A DNA stretch of 64,000 nucleotides from Bidens hawaiensis (GCA_021521415.1 JAIQDT010004978.1:166624-230623); one strand, 5' to 3'. Shown: positions 19,920 through 33,071, numbered from the stretch's first letter. Numbers and translations: made by a program. The notes: a model not told the origin generated them from the sequence alone.

Positions 19920-21841
19920 ATATTTGATCACGAGCCAGGGCATGGTCAACGAACTCACCCTCCTCGATCTAATCCGCATTGGCAGTACTCATCACTACAC
20001 CCTTTTTATAATCCATAAATAATATGGTGTTGGCTTTGGTCGACTGGATAGGATTGACATTAGTAGTATCTTAATAAACTACAATCTGTCGATCATTGCC
20101 GTCACCACCATCACTACTACTAGTACCTGCAGCAGATGATCCATAATCTTGTTTCGGGTCATTACCACCTGCCCCGACAACATCAGGATCCTTATCAGTA
20201 TCATCATTCTTCAGCTTCTTCAACGCGTCGTCTTTACATGTCAACTGAAGAATGATCTCCTCCTGATCTTTTCTTTTCTCCCATGAGACGTAACAATATC
20301 ACGAAGCTCCTTTGTCTCCTTCTGGCAATAACATATATAACTCATAAGTCTTCGTTGATTCATCAATATTTGATCCTGTTGTTGACGATCAGCTGCCATC
20401 TGATTCTTGTATAAATGAATCAAAGTAAGGAGCATATCCATTGGCTGTGTAGATGACAAGGTATGAAATGAAGATGGTACAGGTTGCACCGGACCTTTTG
20501 GATGGCTAATTCTCATAAAATATAAAGCCGAAGGTTGTGTAGGCATCATTGTAGTAGTAGGAGAAGTTACCATCAAAGTCACAGGAGGTGTAGGTATGGG
20601 AGAAAGGACCGATTGAGGAATTTAGCCAAACCTCGGATCTGATGATGCAATCATCGTAAGAGTAATTGCTGGGGTGCTTAAAGTATGCGACACCACCGAC
20701 CTTTGTTGCACAGACGACCTAGGAACTTGTGGACCTATATCCATACCCGAGCCGTGAATAATCCGATGCTTTGGTGGTTGATCTTGAAGATTTTCCTTGC
20801 CCTTGCGTTTATGTTGAGCAACTTATGAACTGGCTGCCTCAACGTCAGCTCGTCGTCCATCACCCCCATTTCCACCGTCTCCACAGTCATCATTACCACC
20901 ATCATCACCATCGTTCCCACCTGGTCCCTCTTCACATTTAGAATCCGAGTCGTCATGGATCCAACGATCATTAGATGGACATACATAATCCGGATTCGCC
21001 AAATGACCAAGTAGTCATTTGGTCATTGGACCTTCTTCAGGTGCTTGATTGCGATACGTCTTCATCGTATCAGTCATTATGTGATCTAATTTCAACACAT
21101 CATTCTGTAAGGACTGATCAATCACCGAATCAGGAATCAAGTCCTAAATAAATAGCTGCACGAATCGTAGATAAATAAGAAACTTGTTCCGACGATTCTT
21201 AGCCAAACAATACTCCTTTAGATGGTAGAAGATAAGCTTAGAGAAATTGAACGGGTTGTTCAATATTAGAGCAACGAAAGGGGATTGGAGCATTATCCGA
21301 CATTCGTCATATCCACCTTTTCGTCCCCTAAGGCAATGAATCAAGACGTGCAATAAATACTTTTATGGAGCACACAAGTACGCCTTGTTATATTGGGAAC
21401 GATCAAGGTCTTCAGTATAAACAAATCTTCAAAATAACTCACGCATCAACGCCTCATCGAATTCACATGGAAGATCCATGTTGTCAGGAAATCTTAGCAC
21501 CCGGCCTATCACACCAGGAATGATAGTGATAGTCGTCTTGTTGATCTCAGCAACGATGTGGACTTAACTGAATCCCATAAAGGACGGATTACGCTAATAT
21601 ATACGGGGACATCAATGGTTATAGCATGATAAATCCGGGATCTGCGAAAGAATGTAATAATGTCTCCAAAGACGTCTTGATCAGCAAAATTATCCTACAC
21701 AAACACACAAATATTGTGCTTCTTATCATATGCCAATGCAGGAGCAGCTTGAGCTTGTTGTTGATGTATAGGAGGTTGTACTTATTGAGCAGCAAGTTGT
21801 GGATCGACAACTAGTACACCTTATATCATCTCATCAGCCAT
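19920..21841 (-). pseudogene. Sirevirus env-like ORF, degenerate and truncated
   Basis: Matches the plus-strand env-like ORF in order. It starts MADEM at 21841 and meets a stop within a few codons. The N-terminal domain lies at 21150-21840. The acidic Asp/Gly stretch (NPDYVCPSNDRWIHDDSD) is near 20900-21010. The Pro-rich and coiled-coil part is at 20241-20582 (FMRISHPKGPVQPV, LMSYICYCQKETKEL). Near 19920-20000 the reading GEFVDHALARDQI parallels GEFVVKSLTREQI of the plus copy and stops where the other element was inserted. Several stops and frame changes make it a pseudogene. A splice-acceptor-like TTTATAG ends two bases before the ATG. Confidence 0.8.
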
Positions 21842-24471
21842 TGCTATAAATACAAAAACTCGAGCTTTAGTAACCTGGAACATAATTTTAACTTAAATCA
21901 AAATTTCAATCTATACCTAAACATATTGAATTACGTTTTAAATTACAAGTATCATTCATTAACTCATTCATTATGATGAATGTTCTCATTCGTTATAAAG
22001 AATGGCATGATACGTTGTTATCACATTACCGAATGAGTGAACGATGAATGTATATGAACGAATGAGTCCATTCATCAATTATGTATATGAACGAAGGTTC
22101 ATTTGTTACATAATGGCACGAATGAGGCTTATTCGTTATGAGTGGTCAACGAATGGGATCATTCATTTCTTTTAGACACAAATGACCAGTTTATTTGTTG
22201 TTCATAACGAATTGATACCAATAGTTATCTAAATTTGACTCAATTTGTCAAGGTCAAAATTAATTAAAAACACAACAGTCAACATGCAGACAAATTTCCA
22301 ACTAACCATGAATAACGATGAATCAATGAAACATATGCATCATTGAACTCGTATACTCATCGTTAATCATCCCCAATCAACCATTTACCCAAAAACACGT
22401 TTTACTGGGTCATATTATTAATAAAGATACTCGGTTAAAGATTTGAGTAATTGACCCATCATATATTAACGAAATTTAACGAAATTGATCATGTTTTATT
22501 CGTCTTTACCTTATGTATCTTAATCAATCAATGAAAATGGATTTCACGATGATCGAAAATTCTGAAAATTTTTGTCAGATTTTCTTTATGTTATTGCTTT
22601 AAAAGAGATGAACGAATGGGTTGATTCGTTCACCCACTATTCAATATAAACGTCTGAATCTGCATGCAAACCTAAGCAAACGAATAGACTCGTTCGTTAA
22701 TTCAAAACTAACGAATGACTCATATCGGTTGCTTCATTCGTTAACCAAAGTTAACGAATCAACCATACGTTAAATTTTATAACGAATCAACCCAGATTCG
22801 TTCTTCACTCGTTATCATTACTAACAACGAATGAGGTCATACGTTATCAGCGTAGCGAAAGTGAATGATGATAACAAATAAACTTATTCGTTATAAATTT
22901 AAAAGATGAATGATCAATAAGGATAGCGAATGGACTCTATTCGTTATGATTACTCATAGAGAATATGAATTAAATAAAAAATTATAAAAATGAAAACATT
23001 CTTTTCAAATAATGCATCGAAAATCCGTGTCCCGATGAACTTTACCTTAATATTCTTACCACTCGGAGTAAGATGCAATACCTCAACGTGATTTGCGTTC
23101 AAAACACATAAGTTAAAAGAATTGAAAACAGATTACCTTAAGACAATTAAATAAATGAAATAAATTAAATCGTGGGAAAATCTTTTTGGTATTTTCTTTT
23201 TATAAATTTACCCTTTAGCTCAGAAATCGAAAAATCAAGCAGAAAACAAAGTAAAAATGAAATCTATACTACGAAAGCAATACATATTTTTGTGAGTTGA
23301 GCAGAAAGTAATATTAACCAAATCCTCCTTCCATTTCAGTTTTATATTTTGGCGTTATTATGATTGGTGTTAAGTCAGTCATTGATATTGTTTTCCACTT
23401 AAATCTTATAACAAACCTTTGAGTATTTTTGTAATATAATTTAATTTTCAATTAAGGCACAATATATAGGAAACTATCAGCCTCTAGTATCAGTTCAGGC
23501 ATAGTTTGACTTTTACCATGTCACCCAAACTTGATTTAAACCATTATGTTGTTGATCAAAATATAGATTTTATAGATTTATAAGCACACTTAGCTCATAA
23601 TTCCCACTACAAGGTATACCCTCGTTATCAAGCAATACACCATGCTTCCTTTACCGTGAGTGAGTATGCACGAGTTCATATGTAGGCTTACAGACATTGT
23701 ATCCCATGGGGTCCGTTTCTTACTGGTATTAAGACGCGAGCAAGGGAGGAACAATGTATGACTAACAACGGATTTTGATCAAGTCGGTAATGAATTTCTA
23801 CGATTTACAGCAGTGATCAAGTTTAATGACTTTGGGTTCGCTCTAAAAGCAGTTGAAATATTCATATTTTTGAATACCCATATAATAAGCCGCATAAAGA
23901 CTCACAGTATCCAGAAACCGGATGCATCCCTTCAATACAAGATTTGAGGCCATAAGACTATACACCATTGAAGTGTTAACCATAAACTAGATGCATTTTA
24001 CTTAGAATTTTGTTTTTTGAGATCAAATAAACATAAGGGTAGAGTATGACATGCTATTACATATATGCCTTCATTACCGAAACTTTTGGAAGAGAGTAAC
24101 ACCTCTTTCAAATTGGCAGTTCTTTATGTTTATATCACATACTTTACGCTAACAATTTGTTTAAGACTTATCAATGCGCCAATGCAACTAAGCACTCAGT
24201 CTTTTAAGCTTATTTCTTTTTGGATATGAGACTAGTTGATCAATGTACCACCATTTTCTCATTTTGCTTCGAAACTCTTTTTTGAGGAGCATTTCTTTAA
24301 TGTTCTTGATTTTTTTTCAAATATTTGAATGTTTTTGGTTTTTCTCTATACAAACAAAAAATCACAATATTTTTGTATTTTTCCCATTTTCTCCCACAAA
24401 AACCAAAATATTAAAAATAACAAAAAAAATTAAATAAATAAACTTTACAAGTAGAAAATGATTATTCGAGC
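21842..24471 (-). other. Sirevirus env-like to pol spacer (2.6 kb), non-coding
   Basis: Counterpart of 12767-15855 in the opposite orientation. It is AT-rich with many CATTCGTTA/TAACGAATG motifs (21950-22200, 22600-22950), a conserved middle block (23330-23950) and an A/T-rich CAAAAAT region next to pol (24290-24460). No ORF can be supported. Confidence 0.7.
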
Positions 24472-27400
24472 TTAAGGATTAGCAAGAGTTTTTAATTCGT
24501 TTAAACCAAGCAAAAAGTTAAAGCGAGTTTTATCAAAAGATTTGATAAACAGATCAGCTTTCTCAAAATCCGTGTGCACCTTCTCTAGATCAATTAATTT
24601 CTTTTCAAAACAATCACGAATAAAATGATATCGAATTTCGATATGTTTCGTCTTAGAGTGGTTCATGGGTTTCTTCGTGATACATATTGCAGCTGAGTTA
24701 TCAATAACTATGGGAGTTGTAAGAAACTTCAAACCGTAATCCCGCAAGTGTTGCTGGATCCAAAGAACCTGTGAACATCAACTCGAGGCTGCCACATACT
24801 CTGCTTTTGCGGTTGAAGTGTAGACCGTTGTCTACTTCTTATAATGCGAGGAAATAAGCCGGCTTCTGACAAATTGACAGCCCGTTATAATCGACTTGAA
24901 GTTGATCTTGCATCCTCCATAGTCCGAATCGGAAAACACAGTGAGATCAAAGCTATCATCCGTGGGATACCATAACCCGATGTCAGGATTACCCCGCAGA
25001 TAGTGAAGTATACGTTTAACCGCCGCCAGATGAGTCACTCGGGGACTCAGTTGATACTGGGCACATAAACAAACAACAAACATGATATCAGGACAAGAAG
25101 CAGTTTACATTAAAGAACCTATCATTGATCGGTACATGGTTGGATCTACGGTATACTCCAATTCATCCGGTGACAAATTGTGACCCACAGGAAAAGACAT
25201 CGAAGGGATTTTTCCGGCAGTTATCTTGAATCGGCTCAAGACATCGTTCACATATTTCGTCTGATGAATAAAAATTACAGCGTCAGACTGATGAACCTGC
25301 AACCCTAAAAAGAAATTCATCTCCCCCCATTGACCAAATTTCAAATTTCTTCTGCATTGACTTCTCAAAATCCTTACACAACTTATCATTCGTAGAACCA
25401 AATATGATGACGTCAACATATATCTGGATAAGGAGCAAATCATCTCCGACAGTCTTATAAGAATAGTACAATCCACAGTCCCTCATTTGAAGCCACTATC
25501 AGTTAGATGGTCAGCAAGTGTGCCGTACCAAGCTCTCGGGGCTTGGTGTAGACCATAAAGTGCGATGTTTAATCGGTAAACACGGTTAGGATAGTCCGGA
25601 TTTTTGTAATCCAGGAGGCTGCTTCACGAACACCTCTCATGAAGTTCCCCATTGAGAAACGCACTCTTGATGTCTATTTGATAAACTTTAATATTATTGA
25701 AAGCTGCATAGGCCATATTCATATAGCCTCCAATCGTGCAATTGGAGCATATACTTCTGTGTTGTCTACGACTTCTTGCTAATGAAGTCCTTGCACAACC
25801 AAACGTGCTTTATTTATGACGATGACCCCACGATCATCCGTTTTACATTTACAGACCCATTGGTCGGGATTGGCTTTTTAAGTCTATCAGGCTTGTCAAT
25901 GAGATCCCAAACACCCAGTCGACTGAACTGTTGCAATTCCTCTTGCATTGCTTCTACCCATGAAGAATCTTCAAGCTCCATATGAACACTCGTCGGTTCC
26001 ATTTGAGACAGAAAGCAAATGCATTTAGTGAGATTCATGATTCCTGAAGATTGCATATCGGCATAGGCACATAATACATTAACGTTACTCGAACTAGCAA
26101 GCCGATGACGTGTTTGCATACCAACATCAAGATTGCCAATGATGTTGTCCCGAGGTTGATACGTGTGAATCCAAAGAGTCGTATTCTCAGGTACAACAAC
26201 ATTATCACTTAAATTAGTAAGATTCTCTTCAGCATCATGAGATGATTCACCAATATCATGAGTTTTAGGAAATGGAACTGAAGAGGAATCAACAAAATGA
26301 CCATCATCTGATGAAATAGAAATAACATCAGACGTATAAGGAAGATCATTTTGTGTATCATCATAATTCGAATTTGAAGATCACGGTGTGGAAAACATTG
26401 ATCTTTAAAATATGCACGCACCAAGTCTTCGTCAGGTTGATCAACTATGGGTGTAAACGAATTAAATAAACTCTCATATTCAAACATCCAATCAGGACCC
26501 TTGCCAGTAGAAGGAGTTGTGTATCGTTGACAATCAACATGGTACCAATCTTCAACACAAGCTGAAGTGAAGTTGAAAACCCGTTTCTTAGGCGATATAT
26601 AGCCCAAGAAATAGCTTTTAATAGCTTTTTCTTCGAATTTTCCTGCATCTCTTTTCAACATAGTACAAGGACACCCGAAAGGTTCCAAAAACTTTAAATT
26701 AAATTTTCGATTGTTCAGATACTCATAACTTGTCTTTTGTAGCTTCTTCACAGTCAGAACACGATTAAGCGTGTAGCAAGCCGTGTTCACCACTTCATTC
26801 CAAAATTGAATAGGAAGCTTTGAATCTGCTAGCATTGTTCATGCAGCTTCAATCAGTGTTCGGTCTTTCGTTCAGCAACACCATTCCGTTGAGGTACATA
26901 CGGATCACTATATTCTCGATGAATTCCTTTCTGAATACAAAAGAAGTCCAATATAGCATTCTTGAACTCCGAACCATTATCACTCCGAATACGTCTCACC
27001 TTGTGTCTGTACAATGATTCAATCTTCAGGATTTAAATTTTGAACAAGAATAGGTGTCTGATCTTTAGAACTCATAAATAACTCCCATAAGTATTTTGAA
27101 TAGTCATCAGTGACAACCAAACAGTACCAATCTCCAGCAATACTCGCACAATTTACAGAACCAAACAAATCCATATGAAGTCGTTCCAAAGGAGTATCAA
27201 TGGAATTAATTAACTTAGACGGGTGTGACTTCTTCTTCTGTTTGGCCTTTTTGCATGCAACATAGTGATCGGTCAACTTAAAGTGTTTTAGGGAAACCCA
27301 TCCAACAAATCATGGGTAATCAGATAGTTCATCTTTCTGACATGAATTTGACCCATATGCCTATACCACAGAATCGAGTCTTTCTCAGTTGCTTTTTAGA

Positions 27401-27821
27401 CAAAACACGTTTCAATAGAAGTTGTAGTTGATAATTTAGTACTCATATTAAGTACATACTCATCATTTGACCAAGGAGACCACATAAAAACCATGTCTTC
27501 TGGAATGACATATCCTGGTTTGAGTATTATGCACTCCTTGTCAGTAAATACAGTGGTATACTTCTTATCACAAATTTGATACACGCTCAACAAATTGTGA
27601 TCCACTTTATCACAATAATTTACTTTCTCAAATGTAATACGACCATTTGACAAATCTCCTTCTTTTGTAATCATTCCCCCTGAATTACCCGCGAAGGCTA
27701 CATAACCCCCTTTAATATTCTTAACATTTGATAGTAGGTTGATGTTGCTGGTAATATGACGAGAGCATCCACTATCCTTAATCCAGTTTTCACCAGATAT
27801 ATTCTTGGATAAACTCTGCAC
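24472..27821 (-). pseudogene. pol: Sirevirus pol, degenerate (protease, integrase, RT, RNase H)
   Basis: Broken copia pol read right to left. Protease and GAG-pre-integrase are at 27396-27821 (IKDSGCSRHIT, then a His/Cys-poor pre-integrase part). The integrase core start is at 27019-27276 (HMDLFGSVN, VVTDDYSKYLW), and its later part at 26840-27018 lies in another frame. The integrase C-terminus with a Pro/Ser linker is at 26209-26835. The RT N-terminus is at about 25500-26119 and the RT palm at 25105-25486. RNase H is in pieces at 24832-25083 and 24472-24747. The RT box reads YVDV instead of YVDD (25409-25420), so a catalytic Asp is lost. At least five frame breaks separate the pieces. The terminal phrase KTKHIEIRYHFIRD is shared with the plus-strand element. 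Confidence 0.88.
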
Positions 27822-30591
27822 ACATAGGTAAAATTATTAGTTCAAAAAGGCAGCCCCAGGCCTCGGTTTTTGGCACCACTTTAATTTCACTTGAAGAATC
27901 AATTTTGATTGAATCAAAATGCGGTTTAGCTGCTTGTGTATAAGTCACGGGCCTTTTCTACTTTCTTGTCAAGTATGCAGCTTGAACTACATTTGTGTTC
28001 TCATTTTTAGAAATTGGCTCCATAGGAACAAACTTGGGTTTTAACTTAACATTGCTTTCATCAACATTAATGGATCTGTTGTGTTTGATACTTTGGATTT
28101 AGCAAATGCATGTTCAAGATCTTGTATATTTGATGTTTCATTGTTAAAGACACTCTCGACTAACTCGGGCTTGATTAAATTAAGTGGAATAGGATTTTTC
28201 AGTGAACACTTTGCTAAGACCTTTTAACTTAAACACTCGACCAGTGTTTTCATTAAAATAAGTCGGATTGACGAACGCATCAAATCCGCATCAGAAATCT
28301 TTGGTTTTTCTGATTTCTTAGCCTTAAACTTAGCTGATTTTTCCTTTTTCACTTTAGATGTGCTTGAACCATACACAGCCTCCTCAAATTCTTGAGGTTC
28401 ACACATAATGTGATTTAACATGGAATATTCTGGTCTTTGTGCACAATTTTAGGTTCAACAACATCTTCAATGATTACATTCTTAACAAAGACTTTATAGC
28501 TTTGAATATATGATTCTTGAGTTAAAGTTGAAGCAGTAAATTTGTCTTTTTTTACCTTGTTTAGGTTTCTCCTCATATATGACTGGTTCAATTACAATTT
28601 TTTCTTTTCTCGCAAACGGATTTTGGGAATAGTCATCATGAAATGATGGAGGAACTTCAACAAATCCTAAACCATTTTTAGAACCCTTTTGTTTACCTGA
28701 TACTTCAATTATTTCATTCAACAAAAATGACGAATGTCTAAACTTGTCTAATTTACTTTTCAACTCTAGAACCTCATTTTCAAGCTCATTTATCTTAGTT
28801 CTTTGTTTGAGAGTTTCTTGAAACTGTTTACATTAATGGTCATTTTCACTGAAAGTTCTGCTTTTAGATAATGATTACTTACAGACAATCTCTCAATTTT
28901 TTCCCTAGATCTCATTTGTGACTCTTAAGATTGTCTATATGTATCCTTGATTGAAGCAACTTCTTTCATTAGTGAATCATTATGAGAATTAATTAACTCA
29001 ATTATTTACTTAACAGTTTCACAATCAAAACATGACACATTTTTAGATAATTTAATAGTAGAAGAACTAACCTCATGGATTTTAGCCATGCATGCAAACG
29101 GCGTTGGTTTAATAATGCAGGAATCATCAGAATCTGATTTTGTTTCTAACTCATTTTCAGATGGCAATCCGTTTCCACTAGCATATTGAAAATTCTCAGT
29201 TTGCTCAAACATTGCCAGATTAGCTTGACCTCCACTGCCCAACAGTCGTTGATTCCAATCTATCCCTTCAACGGTGAGTTAAGCTTGTGATCCTGCAGCC
29301 TTTGAAGACTCTCCCCCAGAAGGTTTATCTTTCACCTCAGTAGAAGTCTTTTCTGAACTTCTGTCTTGAAAACGGGGTCCATTTTATTCCTTCTTTGGCT
29401 TATCACATTTCTTAGCAAAATGACCGAAATCTTGGCAATTGTAACATTTGACCATCAATTTCTCAAAACCAACCCGTTTGTTCAAAGATGGTAAATCTTT
29501 TCCAGTTCGCTGCATAAACTTCTTCAATTTTAGTACAATCAAAGCCATGTTCCATTTGAGGTCCATTAACTCTAAATCATCAGGATCAATCTGATCATAA
29601 TCTTCATCAGTCAATTCACTTATAGCAATCTTGCTACCCACCAAGTTTTCATAGGATGTAATGAAAGCACTAAGGAAAGCAAAATTCGGTTCAACCTCCT
29701 TCATGTTTACATTTGGTGATACAGTAAAGACATTAGCAGTTGATCCACTACAGGTGTCATTAAACCCAGAATCCATGAAACATACATTTGAATCACTATC
29801 GGAAGATGAACCCTCTTGTGAAGTTTGAGTAAGAAATGCACTAATTGGAGCTGCAGAACTACTCAAAGGTAAACAACCTCCATATAAAGTCGGGTCTTGA
29901 GTTTCTTTAGATGACTTTTGACATTTCAAGTCACACTCTCGATCTTCAATATTTTGCATAAATTCCATTGTAGTAAGATCTTCATTCTTAAATTACTATT
30001 TTCTTTAAGTACCATAAGAAACGTCGAGTAAGAACTTGGAAGAGCATTTTTTGCTATATCAATCTTATCAACTTCACTCGGTTCCATCTTTAACTTATTC
30101 ATCTCAGCTATAAGATGATTAAATCTTGTAAGCATCTCTTCAACCGTTTCTCCTTTCAATAAGTTAAAATTACGAAACTGAAACTTTAGCATCACCTTTT
30201 TACATTCCTCAGTATTACCCATACTTCTCATTTTAATGTACTGAAACAAAGATGCACAAATTTTAATACTTCCCACTTGATGGAAAATATTGTCGGGTAG
30301 TGCCATTGTTAACGTGAAATATGCCTTTGTTTTAATCTCTAAAACTTTCTTTTCTTCTTGAGAATATTGAGAAAAAGCCTTCAGAGTAAACCCAGTGGTT
30401 TTACTACCAACCATAGGTACCGTATAAACATCGCCAAGACATCTTGAACAGTCAGGATTTATAGACCCTAGATGTGCTCTGAAAAGTGGTTCCCATTTAG
30501 CAAAATCACTAAACTTCGTTAACGAATGGGTATGATGAATGGATGATAAAGTAACGAATGGTGAACAGTAGCGAATGGATGTATGAATCAC
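27822..30591 (-). pseudogene. gag: Sirevirus gag, degenerate, with CCHC knuckle
   Basis: The N-terminal gag domain lies at 29926-30591 (FAKWEPLFRAHLG, FHQVGSIKIC, the latter a degenerate version of the usual core). A CCHC zinc knuckle, CYNCQDFGHFAKKC, is at 29405-29446 and intact. Downstream Lys/Ser-rich, coiled segments at 29006-29242, 28494-28763 and 28224-28421 are what a long Sirevirus gag C-terminus looks like. Several stops and frameshifts divide them. The ATG at 30591 lies within the palindrome-motif zone and may not be the original start. Confidence 0.75.
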
Positions 30592-31400
30592 GTAACAAAT
30601 GAAGTGCCGAATGGTTCTTAGTCTTCACGAAGGACGATAACGGATAGCTATCACGAATGAAGGGTCAAAGATGACGAACCAACAACCGAATAGCTTAGCG
30701 AATGGCTGGCGAATGTGGTAAAGAATGTGAGAGTAATGAATGAGTATTTATCACCAAAGAATAATAACAAATCAGTCACAGTAACGAATAAGGTTGTTAT
30801 TTTGTTGTAACAAACTTTACACGTAGGAATAATAAGTTAAGCTCAAATAATGAATGAAGATTATATGAGTAGAGAATGATCAAAATCATTATAGCGAATG
30901 AATGCGTACCTTCAAATCTTAAAACATTCAAAGTACAATTTCCAGATCTGGAACTATTTCCAGATTCAAACTATAATCCAAACGATCACAAATTGTTGGA
31001 TTAATTGTCCAAATCTCAACCAAACCACACAAGTAATAACTCAAAATACTCGTCTAAGTCCCGCGGGCAAACCCCAAACATTCCTAACCACTATAATCAA
31101 TCCAAACTCAATCCAAAAACCATAAACAACACAAACAGAATCCTCTATTCTCGTAAAAATTGAAATTCAATCAAGTTCCATTCCAACTAACTTTAATAAC
31201 TCAATTAAACAACCACACAATCCACACAACCAATACCGAATCCAATTCTAATCAACTTATAAACCAATTAACATCTCAACATGTTAATTCAATGAAAAAG
31301 CGTTAAAATCAAATCTGAATCTTAATTTTACAATCAAACCATGAATTATCAACCAATTCATGTTGAATTACCTTAATACATACACAATCTAACCCTGTTT
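30592..31400 (-). other. Minus-strand Sirevirus 5' leader
   Basis: AT-rich, no ORF supported. Between 30592 and 30900 it is again full of CATTCGTTA/TTCGCTA-type motifs. The rest (30900-31400) is low-complexity and A/C-rich on the plus strand, without recognisable structure. Confidence 0.55.
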
Positions 31401-31414
31401 GCTTCGATACCACT
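31401..31414 (-). other. Primer binding site of the minus-strand Sirevirus
   Basis: On the minus strand AGTGGTATCGAAGC directly follows the LTR end (CTCTCTCA). It resembles the tRNA-Met site TGGTATCAGAGC with small changes. Confidence 0.6.
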
Positions 31415-31904
31415 TGAGAGAGCTTGAGCTAACAGTCGATTGATTAATTCATATCGATTAACTTACAGAGTATGTGATTGATACGTTAATGAACAAAGTT
31501 TGTGAGTGATTAAACGAACAGAGTAACGACTTAGAGTGGGAAATACTAAAACAACACTTAAAATATGCAGGCTAGATCAACCTATATATAGAAGACGAAT
31601 GCCATTCGTTACACATTCCGTAACGAATGACCTTCATTCGTCTTCATTACATTAAATAACAAAATGGTATAGAGAATGACTCATTCGCTATACCCCATTC
31701 GTCAACATTCCATGACGAATGAATATGTATCAATAACGATTAAGGTCCAATCGTTAAACATCCTTAATGAATGGACACGCATAACATAATAACTTATCAT
31801 TCGTTAAACACGTTAAACGGATGACTACATAAGACTTAACAAATGGGCTTATAATTACCAAATTACCCTTACATTATAATAATAACAAATTACAAAAGTT
31901 TACA
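31415..31904 (-). repeat. 5' LTR of the minus-strand Sirevirus (about 490 bp)
   Basis: The inner border is set by the PBS. The outer border is estimated from a TGTAAAC start on the minus strand at 31904 and from the TATA-to-end spacing of the plus-strand LTR; it could be off by tens of bases because the other LTR is outside the window. A minus-strand TATA box (31582-31590) is followed upstream by several palindromes between 31591 and 31756. Confidence 0.55.
31591..31756. repeat. Palindrome cluster in the minus-strand Sirevirus LTR
   Basis: Stem pairs: 31603-31611/31621-31629 (CATTCGTTA/TAACGAATG), enclosed by 31591-31601/31635-31645 (GAAGACGAATG/CATTCGTCTTC); 31667-31679/31681-31693 (one mismatch); 31696-31704/31713-31721 (CATTCGTCA/TGACGAATG); 31734-31741/31749-31756 (TAACGATT/AATCGTTA). 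Confidence 0.88.
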
Positions 31905-33071
31905 TGAGCTTCATTCTAAACTCATCGGATGGTCCCACCTCGTACATGCCTAGGTTTGTTGAATAGTTTAGTTTTTGTTCAATTGGGTTTTAAAAATTAC
32001 CTTTCTCGTCTTGGAGTGTGTCCGACTCAAGTGTTGGGGAATTCTCACGAATTTCTTTACCATGTTGGGGACAACCTGGGTTTTTCATTGGGGGGGGGGG
32101 GGGGGAATTTTTGATTTTTGTAGATAATTTTGTTTTTATATAATGTTTTATTTGTGATTTGTTTTAAAAAAATTAAAATTAACTGGACTGTGGACCACAG
32201 TCCTGGAACGTGGCCTAACGTGATTTGAACCATGGGTCACAGTGGACAAACACACCACGTTACGGTGTATTCTGTCTTATTTGACTCAAGGCGACTGTGG
32301 CCTACAGTTTGTACCATGGCCTACGGTCGACCTGATGGTCTGGTAGGAATTAAAGTGACCGTGGACCACAGTCGTCACTGTGGCTCACAATGCGTTTGGT
32401 GCTGCAACAATTACGAAAAATTATATATATGTAAAAAAAATAAAACTTTTAAAAATAATTACAAACACATAAAACACCTACTTCTGTTCTTTCTTCTTTC
32501 ACCTTCACCAAATTATCTTCTTCTTCATTCTTTCTCTAAAAACCCAAACCTCCATAACCATAACTTTTTCAAACAACCATCAATTCCAAAGGTTCTTGAC
32601 CCTATTTTGAGTGAATTTTGTAAGGATTAAGAATATCAACTCGATATCCACTGATTTCTAAGCCTTAATTCGATTTTGGGCGTTTGGGTTCTGAAACTCT
32701 TAAGGAAATTTGCGGGTATTTGATTTTTGTGAAAAAAGTAGTATTTCATCATCTTACTCAACACTCAAGGTATTATCTTTTTCAATTCTTTGTATATATT
32801 AAAAACTTGATAAGGTAAAACTGATTAGACTTGTACCCACTTGCTTGTTTGGTTACTTACTATAATGGTGATACATTGTGTTGTGGATAGTAGATAAGTT
32901 CTTTAAACATATGGTTTTTAAGTTAAAAAGTTGAATATCAAGTGTTTATTTGTATTTTGAGACTTTGGTGAATTGAAAAAGTTGTTGAATATCCATAACC
33001 ATAGTAACAAGCAAGTGTGGGGATGGGGGAATTGAATTAACTTAGTTTGTTTTGGGTGATTTATGTGTGTA
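31905..33071 (+). other. Leader-like region of the Athila-like element
   Basis: It contains a G16 run (32090-32105). A zone of CTGTGG/CCACAG palindromes follows (32185-32400; one perfect at 32185-32203 with 9-bp arms). Then come a CT-rich stretch and an intron-like segment from CTCAAG/GTATTA near 32770 to TTTATGTGTGTAG just before the ATG at 33072. Small ORFs here look spurious. Confidence 0.45.
32090..32105 (+). repeat. Guanine homopolymer, 16 bases
   Basis: Sixteen consecutive G between TTTTTCATT and AATTTTTG. Homopolymers of this length are error-prone in sequencing and could form G-quadruplex structure. Confidence 0.95.

Larger units (their letters stand above)
19920..31904 (-). mobile_element. 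Decayed minus-strand Sirevirus-type copia element
   Basis: Read from right to left: LTR (about 31904-31415), PBS, leader, gag, pol, spacer and the N-terminal two thirds of the env-like ORF, which breaks off at 19920 where the plus-strand Sirevirus begins. The missing env-like end and 3' LTR should lie left of the plus-strand element, outside the window. Coding regions carry many stops and frameshifts, and the RT catalytic motif is mutated, so this copy is old and inactive. It is related to the plus-strand copy in every compartment, including the non-coding spacer. Confidence 0.85.

Noticed and set aside
20735..21010. Met/Val/Thr-rich minus-strand ORF of 91 codons
   Set aside because: Out-of-frame reading of the Asp/Gly-rich env-like segment; the correct frame gives NPDYVCPSNDRWIHDDSD.
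32232..32630. ORF of 132 codons in the Athila-like leader
   Set aside because: It runs through palindromic repeats and a CT-rich leader and matches no motif known to me.
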